Assembly: GCA_029379225.1 (NCBI GenBank) | Contig: JAQYWR010000033.1 | Location: forward strand, 1 to 64,000 | Length of the DNA: 64,000 nt | Source: Nostoc sp. S4 | GTDB lineage: Bacteria; Cyanobacteriota; Cyanobacteriia; Cyanobacteriales; Nostocaceae | Reading direction: 5' to 3' | Shown: positions 45,885-55,255 of the stretch, one piece after another | How the letters are laid out: each line of letters opens with the position of its first letter | Numbering within the stretch: position 1 is the first letter of the stretch | The notes under the pieces: generated by a model | Told to the model about the DNA's origin: nothing | What the model saw: only the letters and a program-made list of their open reading frames with translations | The model's database searches: none | Program-made: the position numbers and the translations under genes

Positions 45885-46723
45885 GTAGTCCCGTTTTCGG
45901 ACTTTTTATTGCTATCTTCGTGAGTCACCGACTGACCAATCAATTCCTGAAACATTTCAGTTGAGTTGGCTGGGTCTACAAAGACAATTTTGGCATTATT
46001 GCTTTCTCCGAGTTGTTGGCTAGCCTTGACGTAATCTTGAGCCACGAGATACCGGAGAATTTCCTTGCTTTCTGGATTGGAACGTAAGGCTTTAGCAATG
46101 ATTTCAACTGAAGTCATAGTTCCTTCTGCTTTGCGAATGGCGGCTTCCTTCTGTCCTTCTGCTTCAGTAATCAGCGCTCGTTTTCTGATTTCAGCAGCTT
46201 GCTGATCTTCTCTGGACTTGCGTACACTCTCAGGTAAAGTAATCCTTTGAAGATCTAAGCGCAGAATCTGCACTCCCCAATCTGCCGTTATTTCATTCAA
46301 CTGGTCTAAAATAGCTCTGTCCATCTCCGCTCTGGAAACATTGGTCTGCTCAAGGGTATTTTGGGCAATGATTTCCCGCAGGGTTGTTGTGGCCAGCTGT
46401 GTCAATGCTCCTTGAAGATCTTCAATAGCGTAAAAGCTTTTTTCAATATTTATAATCCGCCAGTATACAATCGCATCTACTTCTACGTAAACATTATCTT
46501 TAGTGATCACATTCTGGGGTTTGATATCGATATACTGCTCTCGTGTGGTATCTTCCATAACAATTTGATCCACCAAGGGAACAATAAAGTTTAGCCCTGG
46601 CTTAAGTTTTCGATGATACCGCCCCAAGCGTTCCACTAAGGCTTCATTACCTTGATTAATCAGTTTTGCAGAACCTAAGGCATAACCTATAAGGGCTAAG
46701 ACTATAGCAATGATTGGCTCCAT
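45881..46723 (-). CDS. SPFH/band-7 protein (stomatin-like, paraslipin type)
   Basis: A 280-residue protein with an N-terminal membrane anchor (IIAIVLALIGYALG) and an SPFH domain from about 25 to 180 (LVERLGRYHRKLKPGLNFIV, TREQYIDIKPQNVITKDNV, TTLREIIAQNTLEQ). A helical C-terminal part (EDQQAAEIRKRALITEAEGQ) mediates oligomers. Such proteins organise membrane microdomains and often pair with NfeD membrane proteases. None is next to it here. Its 3' end overlaps folP by 4 bp on the opposite strand. Confidence 0.92.
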   Translation of the reverse strand: MEPIIAIVLALIGYALGSAKLINQGNEALVERLGRYHRKLKPGLNFIVPLVDQIVMEDTTREQYIDIKPQNVITKDNVYVEVDAIVYWRIINIEKSFYAIEDLQGALTQLATTTLREIIAQNTLEQTNVSRAEMDRAILDQLNEITADWGVQILRLDLQRITLPESVRKSREDQQAAEIRKRALITEAEGQKEAAIRKAEGTMTSVEIIAKALRSNPESKEILRYLVAQDYVKASQQLGESNNAKIVFVDPANSTEMFQELIGQSVTHEDSNKKSENGTT

Positions 46724-47117
46724 ATATGCTCCTATTTAGCTGTTTGGGAGAATTTAGTGTCAAGGATATGCTACTAGCTTGTCATAACCTTTGATTAAAT
46801 GTTTTGAGTCTGTAATTTTATGAACCCCAGCGGTGATGTCTGATGTCGATTCACTAGGTGTTTTGGATGTATTCTGCAAGCAGGAAACTTTTGCAAAACG
46901 CGATCGCTATTAAAGCACCTCGATCGCACCCTGGCAAGCAGTACTTTCTGTAATCAGCTTTACTTACACCAGCATCTCGAAACTGTTGAAATTTTATTAA
47001 GTATATTTTCTTAAATTATCTTGAAGATAATATACGTAATATTTAGGAATAACTGAAAAACTCCAGTGTAATCGGATTAAAATTAAGTTCAGCCACTAAA
47101 AATAATATACAAATACT
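46724..47117. other. Spacer without recognised gene
   Basis: It contains two HIP1-like motifs. No gene or RNA was recognised. Confidence 0.5.
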
Positions 47118-47491
47118 ATGGGCAGCATGTTAATCAAAGTTATAGGTTTAATCTTATTGGTTTTTACAAGCTGATACTTTTTTACTCAAAACATCATATT
47201 TGTTAGGGGTTACTATTCAGTTTTTTCACGCAGCTTACCTGCGACAGCCTCGGTTTTAGCAATTATAGCAGGTGCGTTTACACTAGTGTTTTTCACACAG
47301 AAGCTAGCAATTTGGGATAGATTTTATTAGGTATTGAGATAGTACTAGTTTTCTGGAGTGATGAAGTAATTTTTAACTCGACTAACTTATGGAATTTATT
47401 GGTTGCTTTCACTGCATTAACAGTCGGCTATAAATTGATTCAATCAGGGCAGAATCAACTTTATAAAAATGGCAGAGTCAGGAAAATTTAA
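47118..47491 (+). pseudogene. Small membrane protein gene with a stop and a frameshift
   Basis: The frame from ATG 47118 reads MGSMLIKVIGLILLVFTS, then TGA where Trp would keep the helix, then YFFTQNIIFVRGYYSVFSR and VLAIIAGAFTLVFFTQK. Near 47310-47335 a frameshift is needed to reach ILLGIEIVLVFWSDEVIFNS and LVAFTALTVGYKLIQSGQ, ending in a stop at 47491. Joined, it would be a protein of about 124 residues with three or four membrane segments. The family is not recognised. The hydrophobic pattern across both frames makes real descent more likely than chance. Confidence 0.6.
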
Positions 47492-47707
47492 CATAATCGT
47501 TTTCTTCTGTTGTTAATTAAAGCTGAGGAGCATTAGGGCACTAATATTAAATTTGTAGCCAAGTACCGATTTGCAGAAGCTAGAAGTACACATAACCAAT
47601 CTCAACCAGACGAATAACCTCGCAATCATGGCTTTGTTCGGGGGGGTTTTACTAAGGTTGAGGCTACTATTACAATGGAAACTATTGATTATGAGGACAA
47701 GGCAAGA

Positions 47708-47887
47708 ATGACCCAGGTTGTTCTAGGAGAAAATGAAGGAATAGACTCAGCTTTACGTCGGTTTAAACGCCAGGTTTCTAAAGCTGGCATATTGGCTGAC
47801 GTAAAGTATCATCGGCACTTTGAAACACCGTTAGAAAAACGTAAACGTAAGGCAGTGGCAGCTAGACGCAAAAGACGCTTTAAATAA
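47708..47887 (+). CDS. rpsU: 30S ribosomal protein S21
   Basis: A 59-residue S21, basic, with the family opening TQVVLGENEGIDSALRRFKR and a C-terminal Lys/Arg tail (EKRKRKAVAARRKRRFK). S21 sits at the mRNA exit region of the small subunit. The ATG at 47708 gives the typical MTQVV start with AGGACAAGGC upstream; a longer frame to 47675 would add unconserved residues. The cyanobacterial genome usually has more than one rpsU; this is one of them. A terminator-like hairpin lies about 150 bp downstream. Confidence 0.92.
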   Translation: MTQVVLGENEGIDSALRRFKRQVSKAGILADVKYHRHFETPLEKRKRKAVAARRKRRFK

Positions 47888-47924
47888 ACCTATTTGCTAT
47901 GGTACTGACGTTGCTTGAGGTAAT

Positions 47925-47975
47925 AACCTACGATAGGCAACGATGCGTACGCATAGCCCGTCGTAGACATTGCCA
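47925..47975. repeat. Dispersed spacer repeat with GTACGCA/CGTCGTAGAC core
   Basis: CTACGATAGGCAACGATGCG and CCCGTCGTAGACATTGCC are related to sequence at 63280-63315 (GCGATATCTACGACGGGCAA), a frequent Nostoc spacer repeat. No function is suggested. Confidence 0.5.
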
Positions 47976-48035
47976 TTATTCTTACAAAAATTAACTAAGA
48001 TGTGCCGCACCTGAGGGTGTAGATGAGTCAGTTTA

Positions 48036-48066
48036 CCTATGCACAGAGTGCGTAGGAGGTTTTTTT
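48036..48066 (+). terminator. Rho-independent terminator-like hairpin downstream of rpsU
   Basis: CCTATGCAC (48036-48044) pairs with GTGCGTAGG (48048-48056) with one G-T pair and a 3-nt loop. A seven-T run follows at 48060-48066. It lies 149 bp past the rpsU stop. Confidence 0.7.
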
Positions 48067-48183
48067 GGTTGGATGGAGCAAGCTAAAATCGCTGCCCATC
48101 AACCAAAATAAGCGCCCGAAGATGGAAAGATGGGGGAGATGAGCCAGATGAGGGAGAATAAATCCCAACTGTTAACTCCTAAC

Positions 48184-48819
48184 TCAGCACTGATTAATGG
48201 TGCGGCTATTACAAAGATTCATCGCCTTTTCTACTCCCTGCTTAAGGCTTAGTTCTACACATTCAACCACAAACTGAAGTACAAGAGACATCAGCTGATT
48301 TTCGCTAGCGGAAAATCGCCCCAGCACATGGGAGACAGCATCTGAATCATCATTATTAGCTACATCTTTGGGTTTACCAATACCGATTCGCAAACGGGGA
48401 AAATTCTGGGTATTTAAATGTGCGATCGCACTTTTCATTCCATTATGTCCCCCAGCCGAACCAGATAAGCGCAGACGAGTTTTTCCCAAAGGCAAATCCA
48501 TATCGTCATAAATTATCAGCACCGATTCAGGTGGTAATTTATACCAATTTGTCACCGCTTGTATGGCTTGTCCGGAACGATTCATATAAGTCAACGGCTT
48601 GAGCAAGCGAATTTTCCCTTTGCTTGGCGCTATACCCTCGCCATACTCTCCCTGAAACTTGCGATTTTCTGCTAGAGAAATGCGCCAAACACTACAGAGA
48701 GCTTCCACAGCCGCAAAACCGATATTATGGCGTGTTTGGTCGTACTTGCTTTCTGGATTCCCCAACCCGACAATTAGCTGGGGAATCACCAAAGCTGGTT
48801 GTGTAATAGCTTCTGTCAT
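48184..48819 (-). CDS. pth: Peptidyl-tRNA hydrolase
   Basis: A 211-residue enzyme that frees tRNA from stalled peptidyl-tRNA. LIVGLGNPESKYDQTRHNIGF carries substrate Asn21 and catalytic His31, IYDDMDLPLG the supporting Asp and GGHNGMKS the loop Asn. The ATG at 48819 (MTEAITQ) is chosen over a TTG six codons upstream. The next gene on this strand is tatA, about 250 bp upstream (49077-49349). All key residues are present. Confidence 0.94.
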   Translation of the reverse strand: MTEAITQPALVIPQLIVGLGNPESKYDQTRHNIGFAAVEALCSVWRISLAENRKFQGEYGEGIAPSKGKIRLLKPLTYMNRSGQAIQAVTNWYKLPPESVLIIYDDMDLPLGKTRLRLSGSAGGHNGMKSAIAHLNTQNFPRLRIGIGKPKDVANNDDSDAVSHVLGRFSASENQLMSLVLQFVVECVELSLKQGVEKAMNLCNSRTINQC

Positions 48820-49076
48820 TTTGCTATATTCAATCAATTTTAGATTTTAGATTTGCGATAGCTAGCTCACGCCTAGTCTGTGAGGATTTTTTGGATTGAA
48901 ACAGACCACAAGGATAGATAGCTTAGTAATTTTAGATTAGCGGTAGTGTAACGCCGAAACCAGCGTCTTTTAGATTTCCACGAGACGTTGCTTTCAACCG
49001 TAAAACAATCTAAAATTCAAGTTGTGCTGTCAGCGCACCTTTGGTGCGACCTAAAATCCAAAATGAGTATCTTCTC

Positions 49077-49349
49077 CTAGCCAACTTGGGAAGAACTAGC
49101 AGTATCGTGCTGTGATTTAGCAGGTTCAATTTGCTTAGGTTCCAATTCAGCAGTAGTTTTCACAGTTTCTTCTAACTGTTCGGCTTCTTTTTGAAACTCG
49201 GTCTGAAACTCCTTAGAAGCTTCTTGAAAACTGCGAATTGTTTTCCCCACACTCCGGCCAATCTCAGGTAACTTCTTGGGTCCAAAGATTAATAGTGCCA
49301 CTACCATAATTACAGCCATTTCCGGCAGACCGATACCAAATATATTCAT
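49077..49349 (-). CDS. tatA: Twin-arginine translocase TatA/TatE-type subunit
   Basis: A 90-residue protein: a short N-terminal membrane helix (MNIFGIGLPEMAVIMVVALLI), the FGPKKLPEIGRSVGK hinge and amphipathic helix, then a charged tail. TatA forms the pore-like ring that exports folded proteins such as the PhoD enzyme in this window, and in cyanobacteria acts in both plasma and thylakoid membranes. CGGAGATCAAAA precedes the ATG at 49349, and an in-frame extension upstream is rejected. It is 155 bp downstream of psbH on the same strand, with a terminator between. Confidence 0.92.
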   Translation of the reverse strand: MNIFGIGLPEMAVIMVVALLIFGPKKLPEIGRSVGKTIRSFQEASKEFQTEFQKEAEQLEETVKTTAELEPKQIEPAKSQHDTASSSQVG

Positions 49350-49438
49350 TTTTGATCTCCGATAAACTATAAAACCACTACATAGACTCACATATTATTA
49401 TGTAGTCTATTCAATAGTTAGCGTGCATTGATAGTTGA

Positions 49439-49463
49439 CAAAAAAACCCGGACTAGCCGGGTA
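49439..49463 (-). terminator. Rho-independent terminator of psbH
   Basis: On the minus strand ACCCGG (49457-49462 complement) pairs with CCGGGT (49446-49451 complement) around CTAGT, followed by a seven-T run at 49440-49446. It lies about 40 bp downstream of psbH. Confidence 0.85.
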
Positions 49464-49504
49464 GTGAGTTCACTTGTTATCCAAACTAGATAACTCCGTA
49501 TCTA

Positions 49505-49708
49505 TTAGCGTCCTAGACTCCGCCAATCAACAAATACATCCTGAACCAAGATTGTTTTATTGTAAAGTTGCAGAATAATCAGCAGAAACACAAAAAACAG
49601 CAACATAAAAACAGCCATTACAGGGGTAGTACCCCAACCTGGAGCCACCTTCCCATACTCAGAGTTCAGGGGTTTCAGGATATCTCCCAACCTAGTCCTT
49701 TGTGCCAT
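49505..49708 (-). CDS. psbH: Photosystem II protein PsbH
   Basis: A 67-residue thylakoid protein of the photosystem II core. The N-terminus (MAQRTRLGDILKPLNSEYG) faces the stroma side, a single membrane helix spans about residues 28-50 (TPVMAVFMLLFFVFLLIILQ), and WRSLGR ends it. PsbH stabilises the CP47/D1 region and the QB site. TAGGTGAAC before the ATG serves as ribosome site. psbN lies divergently upstream, the usual cyanobacterial layout. Confidence 0.96.
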   Translation of the reverse strand: MAQRTRLGDILKPLNSEYGKVAPGWGTTPVMAVFMLLFFVFLLIILQLYNKTILVQDVFVDWRSLGR

Positions 49709-49793
49709 AGTTCACCTAAGATTACTTGCCAAAGCTTTTTTTAATCTTCTGTAATATTCTATAAGAATAGCACTCATAATCAATCTTTAAATT

Positions 49794-49925
49794 ATGGAAC
49801 CCGCAATAGTTCTTAGCATTTCTTTCTGCGCCGTCTTAATAACCATTACAGCCTATGGAATTTACACTTCCTTTGGCCCTCCCAGCAAGCAGTTGAGCGA
49901 TCCTTTTGAAGATCACGAAGACTAG
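49794..49925 (+). CDS. psbN: PsbN, photosystem II assembly protein
   Basis: A 43-residue protein: MEPAIVLSISFCAVLITITA, a single membrane helix, then YGIYTSFGPPSKQLSDPFED. It is not a subunit of mature photosystem II but helps reaction-centre repair and assembly. It is divergent from psbH with an 85-bp spacer that must hold both promoters. Confidence 0.95.
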   Translation: MEPAIVLSISFCAVLITITAYGIYTSFGPPSKQLSDPFEDHED

Positions 49926-50022
49926 GTAGAGTCATTTGTCAATAGTCATTTATCAGTGGAAAATCACAACTGACCACAAAAAAGTGACTTCCAAATAGAA
50001 AAGTATTTCTTGTAAGATGGGT

Positions 50023-50051
50023 GTCTCGCCCGCCAATAACCAAAGGCGGAC
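50023..50051. repeat. Dispersed palindromic repeat, second copy
   Basis: GTCTCGCCCGCCAATAACCA and the following bases to 50051 are nearly the reverse complement of 37481-37509. The repeat lies between the psbN and mannosidase genes. Confidence 0.65.
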
Positions 50052-50099
50052 AAGATGCTCACTTCATAAGATTAGATAATTTAGCAATCCTTTAGTGGC

Positions 50100-53000
50100 T
50101 TACCCAAACTTGGGATTAATCGCTGGTATCACCTTGAAGCTAGCGATTTTCCAAGGCTGTATTGTTAAGATTTGTTGCTCAGATGAGAATTCACCAGCAG
50201 CAGTAGGAGAACGTTCTAACAAATCTACCGTATTTCCTAGACTCATTTCTAAATCGCTTTGCAAAGATAACTCTGCTGTTTCTCCGTGACATTCATAACA
50301 CCGCAGAATTAATTGCTGTGGGTTATCTTCTGCTGGCTTCAAAGCCATCAAAATAAGATTTTGAGATGATAAATCTAAAAAACTTGCTGAATGTTGACTG
50401 TTAAGTGTTAACTGTTGACTGGGGAGTGGGTTGAGTATCACTTGTAAGGGTACATTCAATTCATAGCCACGCTGCACTGTATGGGCTGCTTCCCAGCTAC
50501 TTGCGTGGGGATATAAGGCATACGTAAATTCATGCAAACCCCGGTCAGCCTCTGGGTCTGGCCAATTGGGACTACGTAGCAGTGTCAGGCGTAATTGATT
50601 GGCTTTGGCGTCGTAACCATATTTACAATCATTTAGCAAACTGATACCGTATAAACCCTCGTTTGTCTCTCCTGTTAAATCAGCCCAACGCAAGGCAGAG
50701 ACTTCCCATTTTGCTTGTTCTGCGGGGGTTTGCGGTTTAGTTGTCCGGCGAATTGCGCTACAGGGAATTTCGTAGGTAGCAAAGTCTGCTTCAATGTTGA
50801 GAGGAAAAGCAGCTTTCACTAATACCTGATTTTCTCGCCAGTTAACCCTAGAGGAAATTTTTAGTACAGGCGAATCGGCTTGGAGAATATAATCTTGGCA
50901 GAATTCTGATTCGCCCAACTGACGAACTACGCGCAAACGATTTTCTACCGCACCTTGTTCTACCCACTCAATAGATAGAAGATTTGTTGGGGGTAAGGGA
51001 TGCTGGCTGTAATTGGGGTCTATATTCCAAGCATCCCAATATTGACCGCTGTCTTTAAAAGCTTGTAGTTGATTCCCCGCACCACTCAAAATTTCGCGTT
51101 GATAAGTTTTGTGAATAACACTTGATAAATCTCCTGTGTCAGGATTGACAATAACTCGGAGGAATTCATTTTCTAAAACCCATTCTGGGGATGAGGGGGA
51201 TGAGGGGGATGAGGGGGATGAGGGGGATGAAGGAGAAAGCCAAAAGAGACGGTAGCCTACAGGTGGGATGTCGGCGGCGAGAAATAGTAGGGTGGATGGT
51301 TGAGATAATTGGGAGATAAGCAGTTTGCCAGAAGCGTCATAAATCTGCCATTGTTGGCTAGTTATTGCTGGTGTAGGTAAGGTAATAGAAACTACCTCAG
51401 AACGCTGCCAATTAAGAGAATTAAAAATGAAAATAGGTAAACTATTAGGCTTTGGTGGTTGTGGTAGGGTAATGTGAGATGCGATCGCCAGCAATGATTC
51501 CTGTAATATTTTCGTTCCCACTGCTTCGATTTGTTGCCATTGAGGCAAAGCATCCTGATAAACTTCGGTAATGGAAGAACCAGGCAAAATATCGTGAAAC
51601 TGTTGAAATAATAGCTGTTTCCATGCTGCTTCAATTTCCGCTTTGGGATAAGTCACCTCACAGGTGATGTTTGCCAAAGTTGCAAATAGTTCAGCTTCAT
51701 ACAACAAAACTTCACAACGCCGATTCTGGCGTTTTTGATCTGCGTGGGTAGTGTAGCAACCGCGATGGAATTCGAGGTATAATTCGTCGTTCCAAGTGGG
51801 GAAACAAGAGGACGCAGGGACATTTTCATTCTCCGCGTCCTTTTGTTTCCCCCTCTTTGTGTCTTCTTCACGGATTTGCTGTAAATACTTTTCGGCAGTG
51901 GTAAATTCTAAGTCTGGGAAGAATGGTGACTTTTGCCAGCGTTGGGCGGTTTCTAACATATCACGGGTGGGGCCGCCGCCGTGGTCGCCGACACCGGGAA
52001 GCCAGAGAGAATCTAGTAAATCAGTTTGGCTTTGCCACTCTAGAGCGTATGATGCCATTTTAATTGGGTCGATCGCTTCACCGATGCGTGCAGACATCAA
52101 ACTCAAGACTTGGCTACCATCAGGCGATCGCCACCAAAAAGCACCATAATCAAATTTAGTAGTATCATTCCAGCATAACTTTTGGGTGACAAAATACTCA
52201 ATTCCGGCGTTGGCGAAAAACTGCGGTAAAGTTGCACAAAAACCAAAAGAATCTGGAACCCAGACCACAGTCGAAAGTTTGCCAAATTTTGTTTGTACGT
52301 ATCGCTGACCATACAATAGCTGACGCACAATCGATTCACCAGCAATTAAGTTCAGTTCCGGTTCTACCCACATTCCGCCGACAACTTCCCAACGTCTGGC
52401 TGCTACTTGTGCTTGAATTTCGCTAAATAAATCTGGGCGATGTTCTTCAATCCAAGCATAAAGCGCCGGAGTCGAATGACAGAAAATTAACTCTGGAAAA
52501 TCTGCTTGCAACTTCAAAACCGATGCAAAAGTGTTTTGGGCTGCATTCCAAGTTTCACTTACAGGCCATAACCATGCTAAATCTAGATGAGCATGACCCA
52601 GTAAGTAGATTTTAGATTTAAGATCCCTCCAACCCCCCTTCAAATAGGGCGGTAATATTTCAGAGTGAATCAAGTTTTGCCTTAATGACTTTACCAATTC
52701 CGGCTTTTCATCTGGGCGGTTAGTTACCTCTTTCACCGTCTTTGCCAAAACATCCAACTTGTCTGGTGCAAAGTTTTGCAAATAAAGTTGCAATACAGCC
52801 AACTCATCAGCCACAAAACCCGGATCGGGATTATTATCATCATTAGACTCATAAATAAGGAGCGATCGCACTAAAGCACCATCACAATGTCCTGGACTCA
52901 CTAAGCGCACAGTCACAATAAATTCTTCCCCTGATGTTACCGCGCGACTCAAAAGCACTCTCGGCGAAGAATCAAATAAATCTCCCTCCAGCACTAACTC

Positions 53001-53324
53001 CCCATTCAGATAAATTTTGGCAGAATCAGCCCACCAAACTAACGCCAGGTGCAAAGATAAACCAGTTAAAGGATAACCCTCTAAATTTTGGGGAATCACC
53101 AATTTTTGCATTAGCCATAGTACTTTTTTTCCGCCTGTCCAAGCAATATGGTCTTTAGCATTCAACTGCACAGTTTGCCAATCTGAAGCTGCAACATCAC
53201 TAATTATTTCCTCAGATTCTCTGTATAACCAGCTAGACTGAAGATTAATTTGAGAAAAAGAGCGTAGTTGCTCAATGGCTTGTGAGATTAAATCGGTCTG
53301 GGATTGAGAGATAATTTGGCTCAT
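50100..53324 (-). CDS. Alpha-mannosidase, glycoside hydrolase family 38
   Basis: A protein of about 1074 residues if the ATG at 53324 (MSQIISQSQTDL) is used; an open frame extends to 53390 but the added residues do not look conserved. GHAHLDLAWLWP near residue 248 is the zinc-binding core of GH38, and WVPDSFGF near 360 holds the nucleophile Asp. HDILPGSS later is another family block. It removes alpha-mannose from glycans, in cyanobacteria probably of storage or extracellular polysaccharide. There is no signal peptide, so it is cytosolic. A 9-bp tandem repeat (51191-51226) adds a Ser-Pro-Ser run (SPSSPSSPSSP) between domains. Confidence 0.92.
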   Translation of the reverse strand: MSQIISQSQTDLISQAIEQLRSFSQINLQSSWLYRESEEIISDVAASDWQTVQLNAKDHIAWTGGKKVLWLMQKLVIPQNLEGYPLTGLSLHLALVWWADSAKIYLNGELVLEGDLFDSSPRVLLSRAVTSGEEFIVTVRLVSPGHCDGALVRSLLIYESNDDNNPDPGFVADELAVLQLYLQNFAPDKLDVLAKTVKEVTNRPDEKPELVKSLRQNLIHSEILPPYLKGGWRDLKSKIYLLGHAHLDLAWLWPVSETWNAAQNTFASVLKLQADFPELIFCHSTPALYAWIEEHRPDLFSEIQAQVAARRWEVVGGMWVEPELNLIAGESIVRQLLYGQRYVQTKFGKLSTVVWVPDSFGFCATLPQFFANAGIEYFVTQKLCWNDTTKFDYGAFWWRSPDGSQVLSLMSARIGEAIDPIKMASYALEWQSQTDLLDSLWLPGVGDHGGGPTRDMLETAQRWQKSPFFPDLEFTTAEKYLQQIREEDTKRGKQKDAENENVPASSCFPTWNDELYLEFHRGCYTTHADQKRQNRRCEVLLYEAELFATLANITCEVTYPKAEIEAAWKQLLFQQFHDILPGSSITEVYQDALPQWQQIEAVGTKILQESLLAIASHITLPQPPKPNSLPIFIFNSLNWQRSEVVSITLPTPAITSQQWQIYDASGKLLISQLSQPSTLLFLAADIPPVGYRLFWLSPSSPSSPSSPSSPSSPEWVLENEFLRVIVNPDTGDLSSVIHKTYQREILSGAGNQLQAFKDSGQYWDAWNIDPNYSQHPLPPTNLLSIEWVEQGAVENRLRVVRQLGESEFCQDYILQADSPVLKISSRVNWRENQVLVKAAFPLNIEADFATYEIPCSAIRRTTKPQTPAEQAKWEVSALRWADLTGETNEGLYGISLLNDCKYGYDAKANQLRLTLLRSPNWPDPEADRGLHEFTYALYPHASSWEAAHTVQRGYELNVPLQVILNPLPSQQLTLNSQHSASFLDLSSQNLILMALKPAEDNPQQLILRCYECHGETAELSLQSDLEMSLGNTVDLLERSPTAAGEFSSEQQILTIQPWKIASFKVIPAINPKFG
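51187..51232. repeat. 9-bp tandem repeat inside the mannosidase gene
   Basis: Four complete copies of ATGAGGGGG (51191-51226) with partial flanking copies. The unit length keeps the frame and encodes repeated Ser-Pro-Ser on the coding strand. Copy number probably varies between strains. Confidence 0.85.
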
Positions 53325-53424
53325 ATTTTCGCTAAAATGAGGGCACACAATCATTAACAGTTTGTGATTTTTATTTGGCGGGAGTCTCACAACTAAACAA
53401 GACTCAAACTCAAAAATTACTACT

Positions 53425-55086
53425 ATGGCTTCTGGTTCTTCTAGTCATTATCAAAGCAGACTATTTAATTTTGTTCGACAGCAATCTCGGCGGTTGACAC
53501 ATCAGTGGGAAGACACCTTCCGGCATTTGCAAGTTGCTACTAAGTGGGGTGTAGAATTACTACTTTATCCAGTGTATCTACTGTTTCGCTCATCTGAATC
53601 CGATTCTAAAACGCTACGTAGCCAAGAAGCACAATCTACGCTCCAGTTACCATCCTCTGATACCGATTTTCAACCGGAAACTTATTTAAATGTTGATACT
53701 CCCATTGAACATGTATTAGAGACAGTTTATTATCTGTCATCTCCAGAGGCGATGTCTACGGGCTATACCTACGCTACTCCTGAGAAAACCTCTAAACCTT
53801 TCAATCCTTTGAGTTTTTTAAGAGTTTTTTGGCAAAAACCTATCTCGAAGAACTCAACAAATAATACTAATATTATTCATTCCTCAACTATTACAGACAA
53901 TTTTGCTATCGAATCTTCACATTCAGAAAATGCTCTTAAACAGCATCTTGCAATCATCCAGGGAATCGCAACAAATTTACTGAATCGAAATTTGGTACTT
54001 GTCACGACTGAGAATGAAATTCTCGATATTTTGACACCCGATCAGCAGGCAAAATTAGAAGACCGAATTATTAGCGAAGTTAGTGATTACTGGCAGTATT
54101 GGCGATTGGCTGAAGCTAGAAAACAAAAAGAATTATTCCCAAAAATTGACAGTTTATTGGCAAAACTTACTGGAGAGAATCCAGCTAAGATTCCAATTTT
54201 AGCTGAGGCAATATCAAATAAATTACCTGAATCCAATAAATTGTTAACATTTTTAGATGTAGCTATTGCCAAATTAGAATCAAATGCTTTAGTACCCGTT
54301 CAACAACGTAGCCAAGAAATTGTCCAAGCTGCCCAAAATCAGTTAAATATATTTCTTTATCGAAAAGAACAGTTACCTGCTAAAGGAGAAATTGCAGTCA
54401 CGCCTGATGATTTAAAAACTTCTACACGGAATTTTCAGGCTATAATTGAAGCGGCACTTAATTACTTTTTTGGTGTTGGTAATAGAAAAAAACTTAACCA
54501 AACAACCACTGATGAACAGCCAAATAAAATATTATCTAGTTACCCGACAAAAGCTTTATCTGAAAGCCCTAAGTTGCAAAACCAAGATTTAACAGACGAT
54601 CCTTGGTTAACATGGAATGATTTGTTTGGTAACACCGATACGGTTACTGAAAAGTCAGTTACACTTTCTGAAAACACAACTCCTGCTCTAGCTTCAAGTT
54701 TATCAGCAAAACTTTCTTGGTCAAAGAATTTAACTCTACAACAGCCGAAAGCAAAGTCTAGTTTAGTACAAAGGAAAAAAACAAGTCGTCATCTCGCCTT
54801 TGTTTCCAAAACATCTGCAAAAGTTACTGCTGTTCAACAAACTCAAGCAGCCATTTTGCAATCTGATAGCGAAACTCATAAAGGAGAAATTTTTCAACAG
54901 CAATTTTCTCAAAGCACTGAAGTTGAAGCACAGCCAGACTGGATAGAAATCAAAGCAACTGTAACAGGTTATGAGAAGCACCCTCTAGAGAAAATTCTGG
55001 AATGGCTCGATTATGTTATGCTTTGGTTAGAAGAAATATTTGTAAAAATTTTTCAGTCATTACAAAGAGTGTGGCAAGCTAAATAA
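53425..55086 (+). CDS. Hypothetical protein of 553 residues
   Basis: I do not recognise this protein. It is charged and helical with no signal peptide; a short hydrophobic stretch at residues 40-55 (GVELLLYPVYLLF) may be a membrane-associated helix. A Ser/Thr-rich linker covers 60-160, helical parts follow (AKLEDRIISEVSDYWQYWRL, LLAKLTGENPAKIPILAEAI), and the C-terminus is amphipathic and Trp-rich (LEWLDYVMLWLEEIFVKIF). The DNA is divergent from the mannosidase gene, 100 bp away. A role at membranes is only a guess. Confidence 0.6.
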   Translation: MASGSSSHYQSRLFNFVRQQSRRLTHQWEDTFRHLQVATKWGVELLLYPVYLLFRSSESDSKTLRSQEAQSTLQLPSSDTDFQPETYLNVDTPIEHVLETVYYLSSPEAMSTGYTYATPEKTSKPFNPLSFLRVFWQKPISKNSTNNTNIIHSSTITDNFAIESSHSENALKQHLAIIQGIATNLLNRNLVLVTTENEILDILTPDQQAKLEDRIISEVSDYWQYWRLAEARKQKELFPKIDSLLAKLTGENPAKIPILAEAISNKLPESNKLLTFLDVAIAKLESNALVPVQQRSQEIVQAAQNQLNIFLYRKEQLPAKGEIAVTPDDLKTSTRNFQAIIEAALNYFFGVGNRKKLNQTTTDEQPNKILSSYPTKALSESPKLQNQDLTDDPWLTWNDLFGNTDTVTEKSVTLSENTTPALASSLSAKLSWSKNLTLQQPKAKSSLVQRKKTSRHLAFVSKTSAKVTAVQQTQAAILQSDSETHKGEIFQQQFSQSTEVEAQPDWIEIKATVTGYEKHPLEKILEWLDYVMLWLEEIFVKIFQSLQRVWQAK

Positions 55087-55255
55087 AAAATCGTGATTCG
55101 TAATTAATAAATTCAGATTTCATGAGGGTTTTAGGTTTAAATTTGTCGCTCTAATTTCGATTGTTAGTATAAACTGGTAAGCATTAAACTTTCAAAAAAT
55201 CGATAATTGAGGTTTTAAATTTTGAATTGTTTAGTGTTATTGGTGGTTTACTGAA

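Noticed and set aside
51392..52426. Several open frames on both strands inside the mannosidase gene
   Set aside because: They lie in other frames of a well-supported GH38 gene and lack independent evidence.
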